DNA of 64,000 bases from Chroococcidiopsis sp. CCMEE 29 (GCF_023558375.1 NZ_CP083761.1:5411001-5475000), one strand, 5' to 3'. Numbered from the stretch's first letter, positions 27,901 through 35,935 are shown. A program made the numbers and translations. Notes: generated by a model not told the origin, from the sequence alone.

Positions 27901-28098
27901 CACTTGCTACAAAATCTGAGCCACCTCGCCCGCGATCGCACGACTTTCATCATTGCTCATCGGCTGTCAACCGTGCGACATGCCGACTGTATCCTAGTGT
28001 TAGATCGGGGCATTTTGGTTGAGCGCGGCACTCACGAACAACTAATGAATCATGGAAAAGGTCTTTACTACCATCTAGCACAGCAGCTCGATCTTTGA
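24943..28098 (+). CDS. hetC: HetC-like C39-peptidase ABC exporter with cNMP-binding-like N-terminus
   Basis: 1051 residues, close to the ~1040 of Nostoc HetC as I recall it. Order: cyclic-nucleotide-binding-like region (about 60-170: NFYIVCQGRVRLLGF, LEAGETFGTENLFG), a second degenerate copy near 190-260, a linker, then a C39 peptidase with Cys352 (SSSDCGVACLAMIG), His425 (GNHYVVVY) and Asp441 (ILIADP). Then membrane segments (about 480-780) and an ATPase with Walker A GRSGSGKST (846-854), LSSGQRQRIAIARAL and VLVLDEATSALD. HetC is needed for heterocyst differentiation in Nostoc and is thought to export a peptide. The neighbouring hetP-like gene supports the name. Confidence 0.85.
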   Translation: MNPSLGVHSQNLSESTDNSSPYFEVILNFLKLILKDSSVALKFSKDFEISDFQLGDALAAYNNTPVLVNSVHYEQSQGNFYIVCQGRVRLLGFDHKQQREVSTLVLEAGETFGTENLFGNEPLLTRAIASSAVQVAQMPITKLETWLEQLPSLREFLHQQAMQRQCLTFFKTSTELRSLPSYQLQQLLPYFVETQVKSGQSLVEMASLNNGRFWLRHGQIQSQLGNSPPTVGQSWGYPQPIPSDWIARTDSLVYHLPREHWETAQAMLLPGVSAGSSANLGNRYKPKSATFKKHSPVVEQRENDRSQTQSEPQPNIDRAESKPIAFPQPASRCRRGFWHSLPFIEQQSSSDCGVACLAMIGQYWGKRFSLNTLRHLAGVDRAGTSLRGLAKAAETLGFHARPVRASFSRLESQTNPWIAHWEGNHYVVVYRVKGDKILIADPALNKRSLSRHQFLDSWTGYALLLDPTERLQAAQSEKISLSQFWGAALPYHSLIGQIISMSLLLQLFGLSTPLFTQIILDHVVVQKSFVTLNAFVLGLLLFGIWRIGLIAARQYLLDYFSNRFDLTLISGFINHTLLLPLKFFESRRVGDIITRVQENRKVQVFITRQAILAWLDALMAVVYIGLMFYYSWHLTLLVLALIPPIAILTLVATPWLRRVSREIFNEVVAQNSLLVEMLTGVATVKAAAAERDVRWRWEDRFTSALNAEFRGQKLANGLQATGGLINTLGSTALLWYGATLVIQDQLSIGQFVAFTMMFGSVINPILSVVNLWDELQEVLISVERLNDVFSSPLEASPGQQMLVLPQLRGEVRFENVTFRYSPEQGRNTLQNITFEVGVGQTIGIVGRSGSGKSTLVNLLQGLYHPDGGRILVDGHDIRHISLQSLRSQMGVVPQECFLFSATILENITLYRSDFALEQVIEVAKLAEAHAFIQALPLGYNTQVGERGMTLSSGQRQRIAIARALLGAPRVLVLDEATSALDAESERHLLQNLSHLARDRTTFIIAHRLSTVRHADCILVLDRGILVERGTHEQLMNHGKGLYYHLAQQLDL

Positions 28099-28221
28099 AT
28101 TCGCTATCAGTTGATATCTAAGTACAGACTACTGATAAACTTCAGCTTCTAGCCTTTAATAATTCACCATTTTTATGCTCATCTACTGCTGAAATCTCTT
28201 AATAAAAATTGGTAAAAAAAT

Positions 28222-28234
28222 TGCCAAATTGGCA
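28222..28234. promoter_or_regulatory. TGCCAN3TGGCA palindrome (intergenic, after hetC-like gene)
   Basis: TGCCAAATTGGCA, 354 bp before the start of the HlyD adaptor gene at 28588. It is one of six copies in the island. The surrounding 28099-28587 has no coding frame I trust. Confidence 0.45.
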
Positions 28235-28587
28235 GGTCAAATCTTCGGCTAAGAGTAGCATATGCATGTATAGATTTATACGAGTATGAGAGTAAAAGAT
28301 ACTTCAGAAGGCATAGTGCAATTACTTATATCTCGTAGATAGAATAATTGTAATTAGCAGCACTTAAAATCAGGTAAAAGCTTTGTATTAACCTAAATTC
28401 AAGCATTTTTCAATCACATGAACGTGAGCGGAGGTTTTAATTTCGTTGCTAAGCTTGTGCTGAGAGGTGGTAACATTATTAACAATGCTTTTTTGGTAGA
28501 AAATTAAATTTTACCAAGTGAAGCGCGTTTGTCATTACTTTACTTTTAAATCACCAGCTCTGGCTGTTTTAATTTAGGGCTACTGTC

Positions 28588-30186
28588 ATGCCAAAATCAA
28601 TTTTACTGATACCTAACGCTTCACCCGCTGCTCCTAGTTCCAGCACGACAGATCAGTACCCTACTGCTGCTGCCCAGGTTGCCCCTGGCTCAAATTTAGT
28701 TCAAGCAGTGACACAGACAGGCATTCCGGTGCGACATAGCGTGCCTTGTACTACCTCTGAACCAGTAGCTAACAATTGGTCCCCCAGTTTGCAGCATCTG
28801 CTAGATCAACCACCAGCAAATTTTCCTCATCAGCTGCTATTGGGGGGGATGCTTTTTTGTTTCGCCTTTGGCGTGTGGACTTGGCTAGGGAAGATTGAAG
28901 AAATTAGTCATGTACGTGGGCAGCTAGTACCTCAAGCAGAAGTCTATAAAATTAACCCGGTGGAGTCAGGCAAGGTAGCTCGAATCAGCGTTAAAAAAGG
29001 TGATACTATCAAAGCTGGTCAGGTGCTGGTAGAACTAGATACTCAAATTGCTGCCAGTGAAATTGGGCGTTTGCAGGAACTCCTAGCAGCCTACCAAATT
29101 GAATTAAGCCAGAAGCAAAGGCTGATCGATAAAGCTCATCTGGAAGCTAATAGCCGTGCTGCGATCGCGGCAGCTGATATTCAAGCCCAGGAGGCGGCGA
29201 TCGCGGCTGCTAAGGCAAAGGTAGCAACTACCAGAGAGTTGCTTAGATATTTAGAGGCAGCTAAGGTTGCTAGTCAAGCTCGGCTCAAAAGCCTACAACC
29301 GCTCACAGCTATAACCCAGCAGCGACTGAAGGAACTGCAAGCAGATGTTGCTGCTGAGCAAACCCGCATTGCTAAGCTTAAACCACTCGTAGAAACGGGC
29401 GCGATCGCCAGCGTTCATCTACTGACAGCCGAACAAGCATTGCGCGATCGCACGGCAGCAATTACCCAAACTGAATTGCAAGCAGATGCCAGCACCCAGG
29501 AAACACTATTTGCTGCTGAACAGGCAGTGCGCGATCGCGCCTTGGCAATTAGCCAACACCAGGGTGAATTACAACAAGGATTGGCAAAAGTTCAGCGACT
29601 CCAGGCAGAACTGTCTCAGAAGCAAGCAGAGGCTAGCACCACCCAGCTAGGAACCAAGCAGCTAGAAGTTGAAATTACTCAACTGAAAGCCAACATGGTT
29701 GATACGCAAAATTTACTCGACATTGCTAAGGCAAAGCTAAAACAGAGGTTTATCTATGCCCCCGTTGATGGCGTTGTTGCAACCCTTAACATTGATAACC
29801 TAGGCGAAATCATTCAGCCAGGAAAAACAATTGCCGAAATAGTTCCCCAGGATGTACCTGTAATTCTGTCGGCTAGCTTGCCTAACCAAGAAGCTAGCTT
29901 GATTGAGACAGGGATGTCGGTGCAAGTCAAATTAGACGCCTACCCGAATCAGAGTTTAGTTAACTTGACAGGCACTGTCACCTCTATCTTGCCTGATACT
30001 AAAGACGAGCGATATCAAGTAGAAGTGGCGTTAAATCGCAACTATATGACTGCGAATCATCAAAACATCAAGTTTAAGGTCGGTCAAACTGCCACTGCCG
30101 ATATCATTATCCGCAACCGCCGTCGCATTGCCGATGTCCTGTTCGAGCCAATCAAGCAGCTGCAAGCAAGCGGCATCAATTTATAA
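28588..30186 (+). CDS. HlyD-family adaptor paired with the HetC-like exporter
   Basis: 532 residues, longer than the two cassette adaptors and only distantly similar. A ~90-residue Ser/Ala/Pro-rich cytoplasmic N-terminus precedes one membrane segment (LLLGGMLFCFAFGVWTW). Then come the lipoyl-like half (GQLVPQAEVYKINPVESGKV), a very long Ala/Gln-rich coiled coil (about 155-395), the second lipoyl half (VDGVVATLNIDNLGEIIQPG) and a barrel domain. It ends in the usual C-terminal segment (DIIIRNRRRIADVLFEPIKQ). It should complete a type I export complex with the HetC-like protein upstream. Confidence 0.9.
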   Translation: MPKSILLIPNASPAAPSSSTTDQYPTAAAQVAPGSNLVQAVTQTGIPVRHSVPCTTSEPVANNWSPSLQHLLDQPPANFPHQLLLGGMLFCFAFGVWTWLGKIEEISHVRGQLVPQAEVYKINPVESGKVARISVKKGDTIKAGQVLVELDTQIAASEIGRLQELLAAYQIELSQKQRLIDKAHLEANSRAAIAAADIQAQEAAIAAAKAKVATTRELLRYLEAAKVASQARLKSLQPLTAITQQRLKELQADVAAEQTRIAKLKPLVETGAIASVHLLTAEQALRDRTAAITQTELQADASTQETLFAAEQAVRDRALAISQHQGELQQGLAKVQRLQAELSQKQAEASTTQLGTKQLEVEITQLKANMVDTQNLLDIAKAKLKQRFIYAPVDGVVATLNIDNLGEIIQPGKTIAEIVPQDVPVILSASLPNQEASLIETGMSVQVKLDAYPNQSLVNLTGTVTSILPDTKDERYQVEVALNRNYMTANHQNIKFKVGQTATADIIIRNRRRIADVLFEPIKQLQASGINL

Positions 30187-30255
30187 AACCGAGTTTAACT
30201 GCCTACATAATAGGTTTCCAAGTTTGTTTTTGTTTGATACAAGAGAGCGATCGCC

Positions 30256-30690
30256 ATGACTTTGCAATTTCCTGGTTCTAATAGCAAACTTGATAAAGCA
30301 ATGAGTCCTGATCAATTCGATCAGGTAGTCGAAGCCATCCTGGCGGGTAAATATTCTTGGGCTTGTGTTTTAATTCTGCGTTTTGCTGGCTACAATCCTC
30401 TACACTATATTCCCTATCGCACCTACAACCGATTGCTCAAAGAAAACTGCCAACTTGGCAGAGCTAGTAGACAGAGAACTGATAGTATAAAAACCGAAAA
30501 TCAATCCTCTAAAAGTAATTCTGACAGCCCAGAGGCACAGAGGTGCTTAGGCAGCATTTCTGATCTTGATTATTTAGAGGTGGTTCGTGAGCAACAAACA
30601 CAGGTAAAAGGTGGCACGTTTGAGCAATGGCTAGATGATAAAGCTCAAGCATACAGTGCGCTCAAAGTTGTGTTGTTGAAGATAATTTAG
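30256..30690 (+). CDS. hetP: HetP-family protein
   Basis: 144 residues. The region from about residue 15 to 65 matches the HetP family as I remember it: [44 protein letters not shown]. HetP acts in commitment to heterocyst fate in Nostoc, with homologues in non-heterocystous cyanobacteria. After a polar linker, the C-terminus reads [18 protein letters not shown] and then [11 protein letters not shown], superficially like a Gly-Gly leader end. It may simply be the family C-terminus. It follows its HlyD neighbour by 69 bp and ends in a terminator, so hlyD-hetP form one unit. A TGCCAN3TGGCA palindrome lies inside it at 30448-30460. Confidence 0.8.
   Translation: MTLQFPGSNSKLDKAMSPDQFDQVVEAILAGKYSWACVLILRFAGYNPLHYIPYRTYNRLLKENCQLGRASRQRTDSIKTENQSSKSNSDSPEAQRCLGSISDLDYLEVVREQQTQVKGGTFEQWLDDKAQAYSALKVVLLKII
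30448..30460. promoter_or_regulatory. TGCCAN3TGGCA palindrome (inside hetP-like gene)
   Basis: TGCCAACTTGGCA, extended to CTGCCA...TGGCAG. Because it lies in coding sequence it may be coincidental, but it has the same form as the intergenic copies. Confidence 0.3.
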
Positions 30691-30769
30691 AGTACGGTCT
30701 GCAGGTAACAAATAAAATTATTACCTAATTCTAGTTAGCAGACGCTTTTAAAGTATTCCGTATTGACTT

Positions 30770-30808
30770 ACTGCCTAGTTCATTATTTTGAAGAACAGGC
30801 AGTTTTTT
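30770..30808 (+). terminator. Rho-independent terminator after hetP-like gene
   Basis: ACTGCCT-A-GTTC pairs with GAAC-AGGCAGT (11 bp, one bulged A) around an 11-nt loop, followed by six T. It closes the hetC/hlyD/hetP unit before cassette B. Confidence 0.85.
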
Positions 30809-30877
30809 CGTGTTCACTTACTAAGAAAGGAAGATAATTCCTTTGGAAGAAGGGTTTATATTTTTTATATAAATAAA

Positions 30878-30890
30878 TGCCAATATGGCA
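30878..30890. promoter_or_regulatory. TGCCAN3TGGCA palindrome upstream of cassette B (distal)
   Basis: TGCCAATATGGCA, 243 bp before the start of peptide B1 and just after the terminator at 30770-30808. Together with the copy at 31033-31045 it forms a pair 155 bp apart. Confidence 0.5.
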
Positions 30891-31032
30891 ACATTAATCG
30901 ACAAATTTAGTTTTTTATTCAACTTGATCATCCGAAATGTTTTTAGAATACTGACTAGTAGAAGGTTAAAGATAGGCAAATAATTAACAACACTTTACGC
31001 AGTAAATAAGCCAATAAATTAATTTAGAAACA

Positions 31033-31045
31033 TGCCAAAATGGCA
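31033..31045. promoter_or_regulatory. TGCCAN3TGGCA palindrome upstream of cassette B (proximal)
   Basis: TGCCAAAATGGCA, identical to the copy at 16601-16613. It ends 88 bp before the peptide B1 start, a plausible operator distance from the promoter. Confidence 0.55.
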
Positions 31046-31133
31046 GCTCAAATTTTATCCTAATAGCTATATTAATTACATCAGCCAATCAAGGTTGGAT
31101 CAATCAACAAAGTGAATTTCAAGGAGAACTACA

Positions 31134-31388
31134 ATGTCTCACGAATTATTTATTGAGCTATCTGAAGAGCAACAAGAGCTGGTTGCTGGTGGTGGACAAC
31201 TGATCGAACTAGATCAAATTGCTAAAACCTACTTAAGCCTCGATCAAAAGAAATCTAGTACAGCAGTCGTGAAAAATGTGAACTCTGGTTTGGGTGCCAG
31301 CACAGTAGGCTTCGCTGTCATCAACCAGTACGAAGAGGCTAAATTTAAGACTGGTGCTCTTGAAGATGTCTACTTGAAATTTGACTAA
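31134..31388 (+). CDS. Double-glycine precursor peptide B1 (CTB bacteriocin-like)
   Basis: 84 residues behind AAGGAG. The leader is MSHELFIELSEEQQELVAGG, almost the same as in A1/A2. The body (GQLIELDQIAKTYLSLDQKK and onward) is different from A1 in sequence but similar in length and in the late EEAKF.../EDVYLKFD pattern. No Cys. It is a tandem twin of B2 (offset 401 bp), so B1/B2 and A1/A2 were duplicated independently. Confidence 0.82.
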   Translation: MSHELFIELSEEQQELVAGGGQLIELDQIAKTYLSLDQKKSSTAVVKNVNSGLGASTVGFAVINQYEEAKFKTGALEDVYLKFD

Positions 31389-31434
31389 TTCTAGTTTGAA
31401 TAATGTCGGAAATTCCTCATCATATTTGATGAGA

Positions 31435-31468
31435 TTGAGTAATTTGATTTACAGAGCAAATTACTCAA
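31435..31468 (+). other. Perfect 12-bp hairpin between peptide genes B1 and B2
   Basis: TTGAGTAATTTG and CAAATTACTCAA enclose a 10-nt loop. A weaker relative (TGAGTAATTAG ... AAATTACC) is present after B2 at about 31840-31871. Just 3' the sequence TAGTAGTTTTCA matches part of the ~100-nt element seen after B2, which here looks truncated. Confidence 0.65.
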
Positions 31469-31534
31469 AAGTAGATTTGCAATCTTCCTTAGTAGTTTTC
31501 AAACAACAAAGTGAATTCCAAGGAGAACATTACA

Positions 31535-31789
31535 ATGTCACACGAATTATTCGTTGAGCTATCTGAAGAGCAACAAGAGCTAGTTGCTGGTGGTGGACAA
31601 CTGATCGAACTAGATCAAATTGCTAAAACCTACTTAAGCCTCGATCAAAAGAAATCTAATACAGCAGTCATAAAGAATGTCAAGTCTGATTTGAGTGGTA
31701 GCTCAGTAAGCTTCGGTGTCATTAACCAGTACGAAGAGGCTAAATTTAAGACTGGTGCTCTTGAAGATGTCTACTTAAAATTTGACTAA
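31535..31789 (+). CDS. Double-glycine precursor peptide B2 (CTB bacteriocin-like)
   Basis: 84 residues from the ATG at 31535, preceded by AAGGAGAAC; the frame can be extended to 31511 but only across the ribosome-binding site. The leader is MSHELFVELSEEQQELVAGG. It differs from B1 at some ten positions, clustered in the middle (KNVKSDLSGSSVSFGVINQY). Probably exported by the cassette B PCAT. Confidence 0.82.
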   Translation: MSHELFVELSEEQQELVAGGGQLIELDQIAKTYLSLDQKKSNTAVIKNVKSDLSGSSVSFGVINQYEEAKFKTGALEDVYLKFD

Positions 31790-31877
31790 TTCTAGCTTGA
31801 ACGATGCTCAGAATTCCTCAATAATAGGCTTCACTGAGGTTGAGTAATTAGTTTCACACAACAAATTACCAAAGTTA

Positions 31878-31975
31878 GATTCCAGAGCTTATCTAGTAGT
31901 TTTCATTTTGCATGACTTGATTTTCTGGCTCAATGCCTAATTGAAAACAGTGTGAAGGAGTAAGTCTCTGGAATC
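31878..31975 (+). other. Conserved ~100-nt structured intergenic element, copy 3
   Basis: The outer stem is GATTCCAGAG/CTCTGGAATC: compared with copies 1 and 2 (AATTCCAGAG/CTCTGGAATT) both partners of the terminal pair have changed. The inner hairpin is kept: GTTTTCATTTTGCATGA on the left, loop TGATTTTCTG, GCTCAATGCCTAATTGAAAAC on the right. A C-A mismatch in copy 1 is a C-G pair here. It lies 88 bp after the B2 stop. Confidence 0.65.
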
Positions 31976-32051
31976 TTCCATAATTGATTCTCCTCAAGGA
32001 GTTTCCGAAAGCCAACAAATTTGTTTAGCTGACTATTAGTGAGGTAGCAAG

Positions 32052-32294
32052 ATGTCATTTCCAGAAATCCCATCCTCAGAGTTATTTCTAGAAGAGTTGC
32101 TTGAAGAACAACAGGAGTTCGTAGCGGGCGGCGCTATTGTTTACAAAGAAGAATACCACTACGAAGAGAAAACCGAGCATTCATCAGAAGAAAAAACCGG
32201 AGACCAAGACAAGAAAGAAAATTCTCCCTCAACTAGTCCCTTGTGGTCGTTAAATTTATGGCCCAAAGTTGCGCCTCTGAGGATTAGGTTTTAG
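32052..32294 (+). CDS. Double-glycine precursor peptide B4
   Basis: 80 residues. Homologue of A4: leader MSFPEIPSSELFLEELLEEQ then QEFVAGG, followed by a Glu/Tyr/Lys-rich body (YKEEYHYEEKTEHSSEEKTG) and a basic, proline-containing C-terminus (LWPKVAPLRIRF). The GTGAGGTA motif 8-15 bases before the start is the same as in A4. It lies 78 bp before the HlyD gene, closer than in cassette A. Confidence 0.75.
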   Translation: MSFPEIPSSELFLEELLEEQQEFVAGGAIVYKEEYHYEEKTEHSSEEKTGDQDKKENSPSTSPLWSLNLWPKVAPLRIRF

Positions 32295-32372
32295 GTTTCT
32301 CTCTGCTATTGCCTGACGAGGCTGTTGCGCTGGATGTGGAAGAGCAGTGCTGTAGTGTAAGGGTTCGTAGCC

Positions 32373-33683
32373 ATGGTAAATGAAATCAATCCCGAATCGC
32401 TTCCTCAAGTTCAAAGCGATGAATTTCTCCCCTCTATCAGTCCCTGGACAACATTAGGGGGGGGAATTCTAGTTGTGAGCTTTAGCGCAGCAGTTGCTCT
32501 AGCTTCCGTCCTCAACTACAACGTTACAGTCAAAGTACCTGCAACTATCCGTCCGGCGGGAGAATTGCGAATTGCACAGGCAGCAACTGAGGGAATCGTT
32601 AAAAGCATTGAAGTAAAAGAAAATCAGGTTGTCAGCAAGGGTGAAGCGATCGCTTTTATTGACGATTCCCAACTCCAGACTAAAAAGCTGCAACTGCAAG
32701 GGAATATTCAGCAGAACCAATTACAACAGGCTCAAATCGCGGCTCAGCTCAATTCCCTGGATGCTCAGATAGACGCTGAAACCAGGTTAACGGAGCGCGC
32801 CGTTGCCGCTGCTGAAGCTGAACTGCGTCTTCAACAACAAGACCATCAAGAAAAGCAACTGGTAGCTCAAGCAGAAGTACAGGCAGCGGTAGCCTCCCTA
32901 GATTTAGCGCAGGAGGAGATGAAGCGATATCAGCAGTTGGCAAATACCGGAGCAATTGCTCAATTGCAAGTCAAGACGAAAGAACAAGCTTTCAAAGTAG
33001 CCCAAGCGAAACTCAAACAGGCACAAGCTAGTCTCAATCCGAGTGATGCAACAGTGGCAATAGCGACTGAGCGAATTGCCCAAGAAAAAGCCAGAGGGTT
33101 GGCAACTTTAGCCACGTTGAAAAAAGAGCGAGAAAACCTGCAAAGCACGCAAATTGAAGCCCAAAACGCTCTGAGCCGCGATACGAAAGACCTGCAACAA
33201 ATTGGGATTGAACTGAGCAAGACTTTTATTCTTGCCCCAACGGATGGCACGATCCTTAAACTGGAGCTGCGAAACACTGGTCAGGTGGTGGGAGTGGGAG
33301 GAGCGATCGCTCAAATTGCCCCCAGTAATGCTCCTCTGTTAGTCAAAGCGCGAGTGGCGGCTCAAGATATTGATCGGGTGAAACCAGGACAACAAGTGCA
33401 GATGCAGGTTTCTGCTTGTCCCTATCCAGAGTACGGCACGCTCAAAGGCACTGTGACAACAGTGTCAGCAGATGCTCTACCAATGGCAAGCGATGGGGCA
33501 GCTATGTCCGCATCACCAGCGGCTTATGAGGTGACAATTCAACCCCAAACCCGATTTGTCGGAGACGGCGATCGCCAATGTCAGTTACAAGCCGGAATGG
33601 AGGGTAGAGCTGATATTATTTCGCGCTCTGAAACGGTACTGCAATTCATTCTTCGTAAGGCGAGGTTGCTGACGGATCTGTAA
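32373..33683 (+). CDS. HlyD-family periplasmic adaptor, cassette B
   Basis: 436 residues, same length and domain order as the cassette A copy: membrane segment (about 30-50), lipoyl-like half beginning VPATIRPAGELRIAQAATEG, coiled coil about 95-270 and barrel region with VAAQDIDRVKPGQQVQMQVS. The central coiled coil is the most diverged part, which in these adaptors contacts the outer-membrane channel or matches the partner exporter. It is coupled to the PCAT gene across a 72-bp spacer that carries two GGGGCGA units. Confidence 0.92.
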   Translation: MVNEINPESLPQVQSDEFLPSISPWTTLGGGILVVSFSAAVALASVLNYNVTVKVPATIRPAGELRIAQAATEGIVKSIEVKENQVVSKGEAIAFIDDSQLQTKKLQLQGNIQQNQLQQAQIAAQLNSLDAQIDAETRLTERAVAAAEAELRLQQQDHQEKQLVAQAEVQAAVASLDLAQEEMKRYQQLANTGAIAQLQVKTKEQAFKVAQAKLKQAQASLNPSDATVAIATERIAQEKARGLATLATLKKERENLQSTQIEAQNALSRDTKDLQQIGIELSKTFILAPTDGTILKLELRNTGQVVGVGGAIAQIAPSNAPLLVKARVAAQDIDRVKPGQQVQMQVSACPYPEYGTLKGTVTTVSADALPMASDGAAMSASPAAYEVTIQPQTRFVGDGDRQCQLQAGMEGRADIISRSETVLQFILRKARLLTDL

Positions 33684-33685
33684 GA

Positions 33686-33702
33686 GGGGCGAGGGGCGAG
33701 GG
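33686..33702. repeat. GGGGCGA heptamer repeats (two units)
   Basis: Two GGGGCGA units and a final GGG between the hlyD and PCAT genes, at the same place as the longer array at 20891-20928. Confidence 0.75.
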
Positions 33703-33755
33703 AATCCTGTTGCGGTAGTTTAATCAAAATAATTGGCGATTAAGAGTTACAAACG

Positions 33756-35918
33756 ATGGCTAAACTGCTCAAAAAAGGTTATCAATGCGTCCTACAGGCG
33801 AGTGAAGAAGACTGTGGCGCTGCTTGCCTAGCTGCAATTTCCAGGCACCATGGCAAGATTTTGAGCATCAATCGTAGCCGGGAAGCAGTCGGAACCGGAC
33901 AGCTAGGAACAACCCTGCTGGGGTTAAAGCGAGGCGGTGAATCTCTAGGTTTCAATGCCCGACCCGTCAAAGCCTCAGAGGAAGTCATAGACCGAATTAA
34001 AGAAGTACCCCTGCCAGCAGTCATTCATTGGAAAGGCTACCACTGGGTTGTGTTATACGGCAAGCGAGGCAGGAAGTACGTGATTGCCGATCCAGCTTGT
34101 GGCATTCGTTATCTGAGTAAACGGGAGCTGATGGCAGCCTGGAATGGAATCATGCTGTTACTGGTTCCAGATCCAGAGCAATTTTTTCAGCAGAGTCAAG
34201 AAGAATCGATTGGCGGCTTCGGACGCTTTTTGCAGCGGATCTTGCCGTATCGCCTGCTGCTAGCTGAAGCATTGCTGATCAATATCGTCCTAGGATTACT
34301 CTCGCTTGCTAGCCCATTTCTGATCCAAATTCTCACAGATGATGTCCTGGTGCGGGGAGATCTGCAGTTACTCACGGTTGTGGTGGCTGCCGTTGGGGTG
34401 ACGACGATATTTAGTAGTACCCTGCAACTGTTGCAAACGACGATGATTGCTCACTTTGGGCAACGATTGCAGTTGGGACTCGTCTTGGAATTTGGGCGCA
34501 AACTGCTGCATCTACCCTTAAACTACTTTGAATCTCGTCGCAGCGGTGAAATCATCAGCCGACTGCGAGATATCAATGAAATTAACCAATTGGTCTCCCA
34601 AGTAGTTGCCCATCTGCCTAGCCAATTTTTTGTTGCAGTGGTTTCTTTTAGCTTCATGGTTTTCTATAGCTGGAAGCTGACACTCGCAGTCATGCTAATC
34701 GCGGCGATCATGACCGTATCAGCTCTGCCTTTTTTACCCGTTCTGCAACAAAAGACGCGCAATCTGTTAGTCTTATCAGCGGAAAATCAAGGGGTGCTGG
34801 TTGAAACGTTTAAAGGCGCACTCGTGCTGAAAACAACGACTGCTGCGCCTCAGTTCTGGGATGAATTTCAGAGCCGCTTCGGTCGGCTGGCAAATCTCAC
34901 CTTCAGCACGATCAAAATTGGGATTATCAACAGCACGTTCGCGCAACTAATCAGCAGCATTGGCGGCATTGTTTTACTGGGATACGGTAGCATCCTGGTG
35001 ATTAACAAGGAACTGACTATCGGTCAAGTGCTTGCCTTTAATGGTATGCAGGGGAATGTGATTGGCTTATTTGGCTCGTTGATTAGCTTGACTGATGAAT
35101 ATTTTCGCTCCCAAACCGCAGTCAGTCGTCTTCTAGAAGTGATCGATGCTACACCAGAATCGGTCGGAGATGCCCAAAAGCCGTTTGCTCAAATTCCGAG
35201 TGATGCTGATATCTGTTGCAGCCATCTCAACTTTCACCATCCGGGCAGAATTGACTTACTAGAGAATTTTTCGGTCAATCTGCCGGGAGGAAAAGTAATT
35301 GCGTTGATTGGCCAGTCCGGCTGTGGCAAAAGTACCCTAGCTAAGCTAATAGCAGGTTTATATCAGCCGCAGTCGGGGAATATCCGCATTGGTCTTTATA
35401 ACTTACAAGATCTATCCCTCGATTGCCTGCGACAGCAAGTAGTGCTGATTCCCCAAGAACCCCACTTCTGGAGTCGCTCGATTCTGGAGAACTTCCGCTT
35501 AGGCAATCCTCACATCCCATTTGAGAACATTGTCAGAGCTTGCCAGATTGCGGATGCGGATAGCTTTATCAGTCAACTGCCGAATAAGTATCAAACTGTG
35601 CTAGGGGAATTTGGGGCAAATCTTTCTGGCGGACAACGGCAACGACTGGCGATCGCTCGAGCGATTGTTAACGATCCACCGCTACTGATTTTGGATGAAG
35701 CGACCTCTGGACTCGATCCGGTTAGTGAATTTCAAGTGCTAGAGCGGCTGTTGGCATCTCGCCGCGGTAAAACCACTATTATGATCACTCACCGTCCTAG
35801 CGTGATCAATCGTGCTGATTGGGTGGTGCTACTGGATAAAGGCAAGTTGAAAGTCCAGGGTCCTCTATCTGTTTTGCGTTCTAACCCCGGCGACCATTTA
35901 AAGTTTTTTTTACCTTAA
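33756..35918 (+). CDS. C39-peptidase ABC exporter (PCAT), cassette B
   Basis: 720 residues, collinear with the cassette A exporter and clearly a recent paralogue. C39 residues Cys20 (ASEEDCGAACLA), His96 and Asp112 are conserved; Walker A GQSGCGKST, LSGGQRQRLAIARA and LLILDEATSG are intact. Differences are spread across the membrane domain and the peptidase (for example HHGKILSINRS against HYGRTLSITRS). It should cleave and export B1, B2, B4 and B5, and is also the nearest exporter for the graspetide-like precursor at 38389-38715. Confidence 0.96.
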   Translation: MAKLLKKGYQCVLQASEEDCGAACLAAISRHHGKILSINRSREAVGTGQLGTTLLGLKRGGESLGFNARPVKASEEVIDRIKEVPLPAVIHWKGYHWVVLYGKRGRKYVIADPACGIRYLSKRELMAAWNGIMLLLVPDPEQFFQQSQEESIGGFGRFLQRILPYRLLLAEALLINIVLGLLSLASPFLIQILTDDVLVRGDLQLLTVVVAAVGVTTIFSSTLQLLQTTMIAHFGQRLQLGLVLEFGRKLLHLPLNYFESRRSGEIISRLRDINEINQLVSQVVAHLPSQFFVAVVSFSFMVFYSWKLTLAVMLIAAIMTVSALPFLPVLQQKTRNLLVLSAENQGVLVETFKGALVLKTTTAAPQFWDEFQSRFGRLANLTFSTIKIGIINSTFAQLISSIGGIVLLGYGSILVINKELTIGQVLAFNGMQGNVIGLFGSLISLTDEYFRSQTAVSRLLEVIDATPESVGDAQKPFAQIPSDADICCSHLNFHHPGRIDLLENFSVNLPGGKVIALIGQSGCGKSTLAKLIAGLYQPQSGNIRIGLYNLQDLSLDCLRQQVVLIPQEPHFWSRSILENFRLGNPHIPFENIVRACQIADADSFISQLPNKYQTVLGEFGANLSGGQRQRLAIARAIVNDPPLLILDEATSGLDPVSEFQVLERLLASRRGKTTIMITHRPSVINRADWVVLLDKGKLKVQGPLSVLRSNPGDHLKFFLP

Positions 35919-35935
35919 TAGGAGTAGTTACTACT

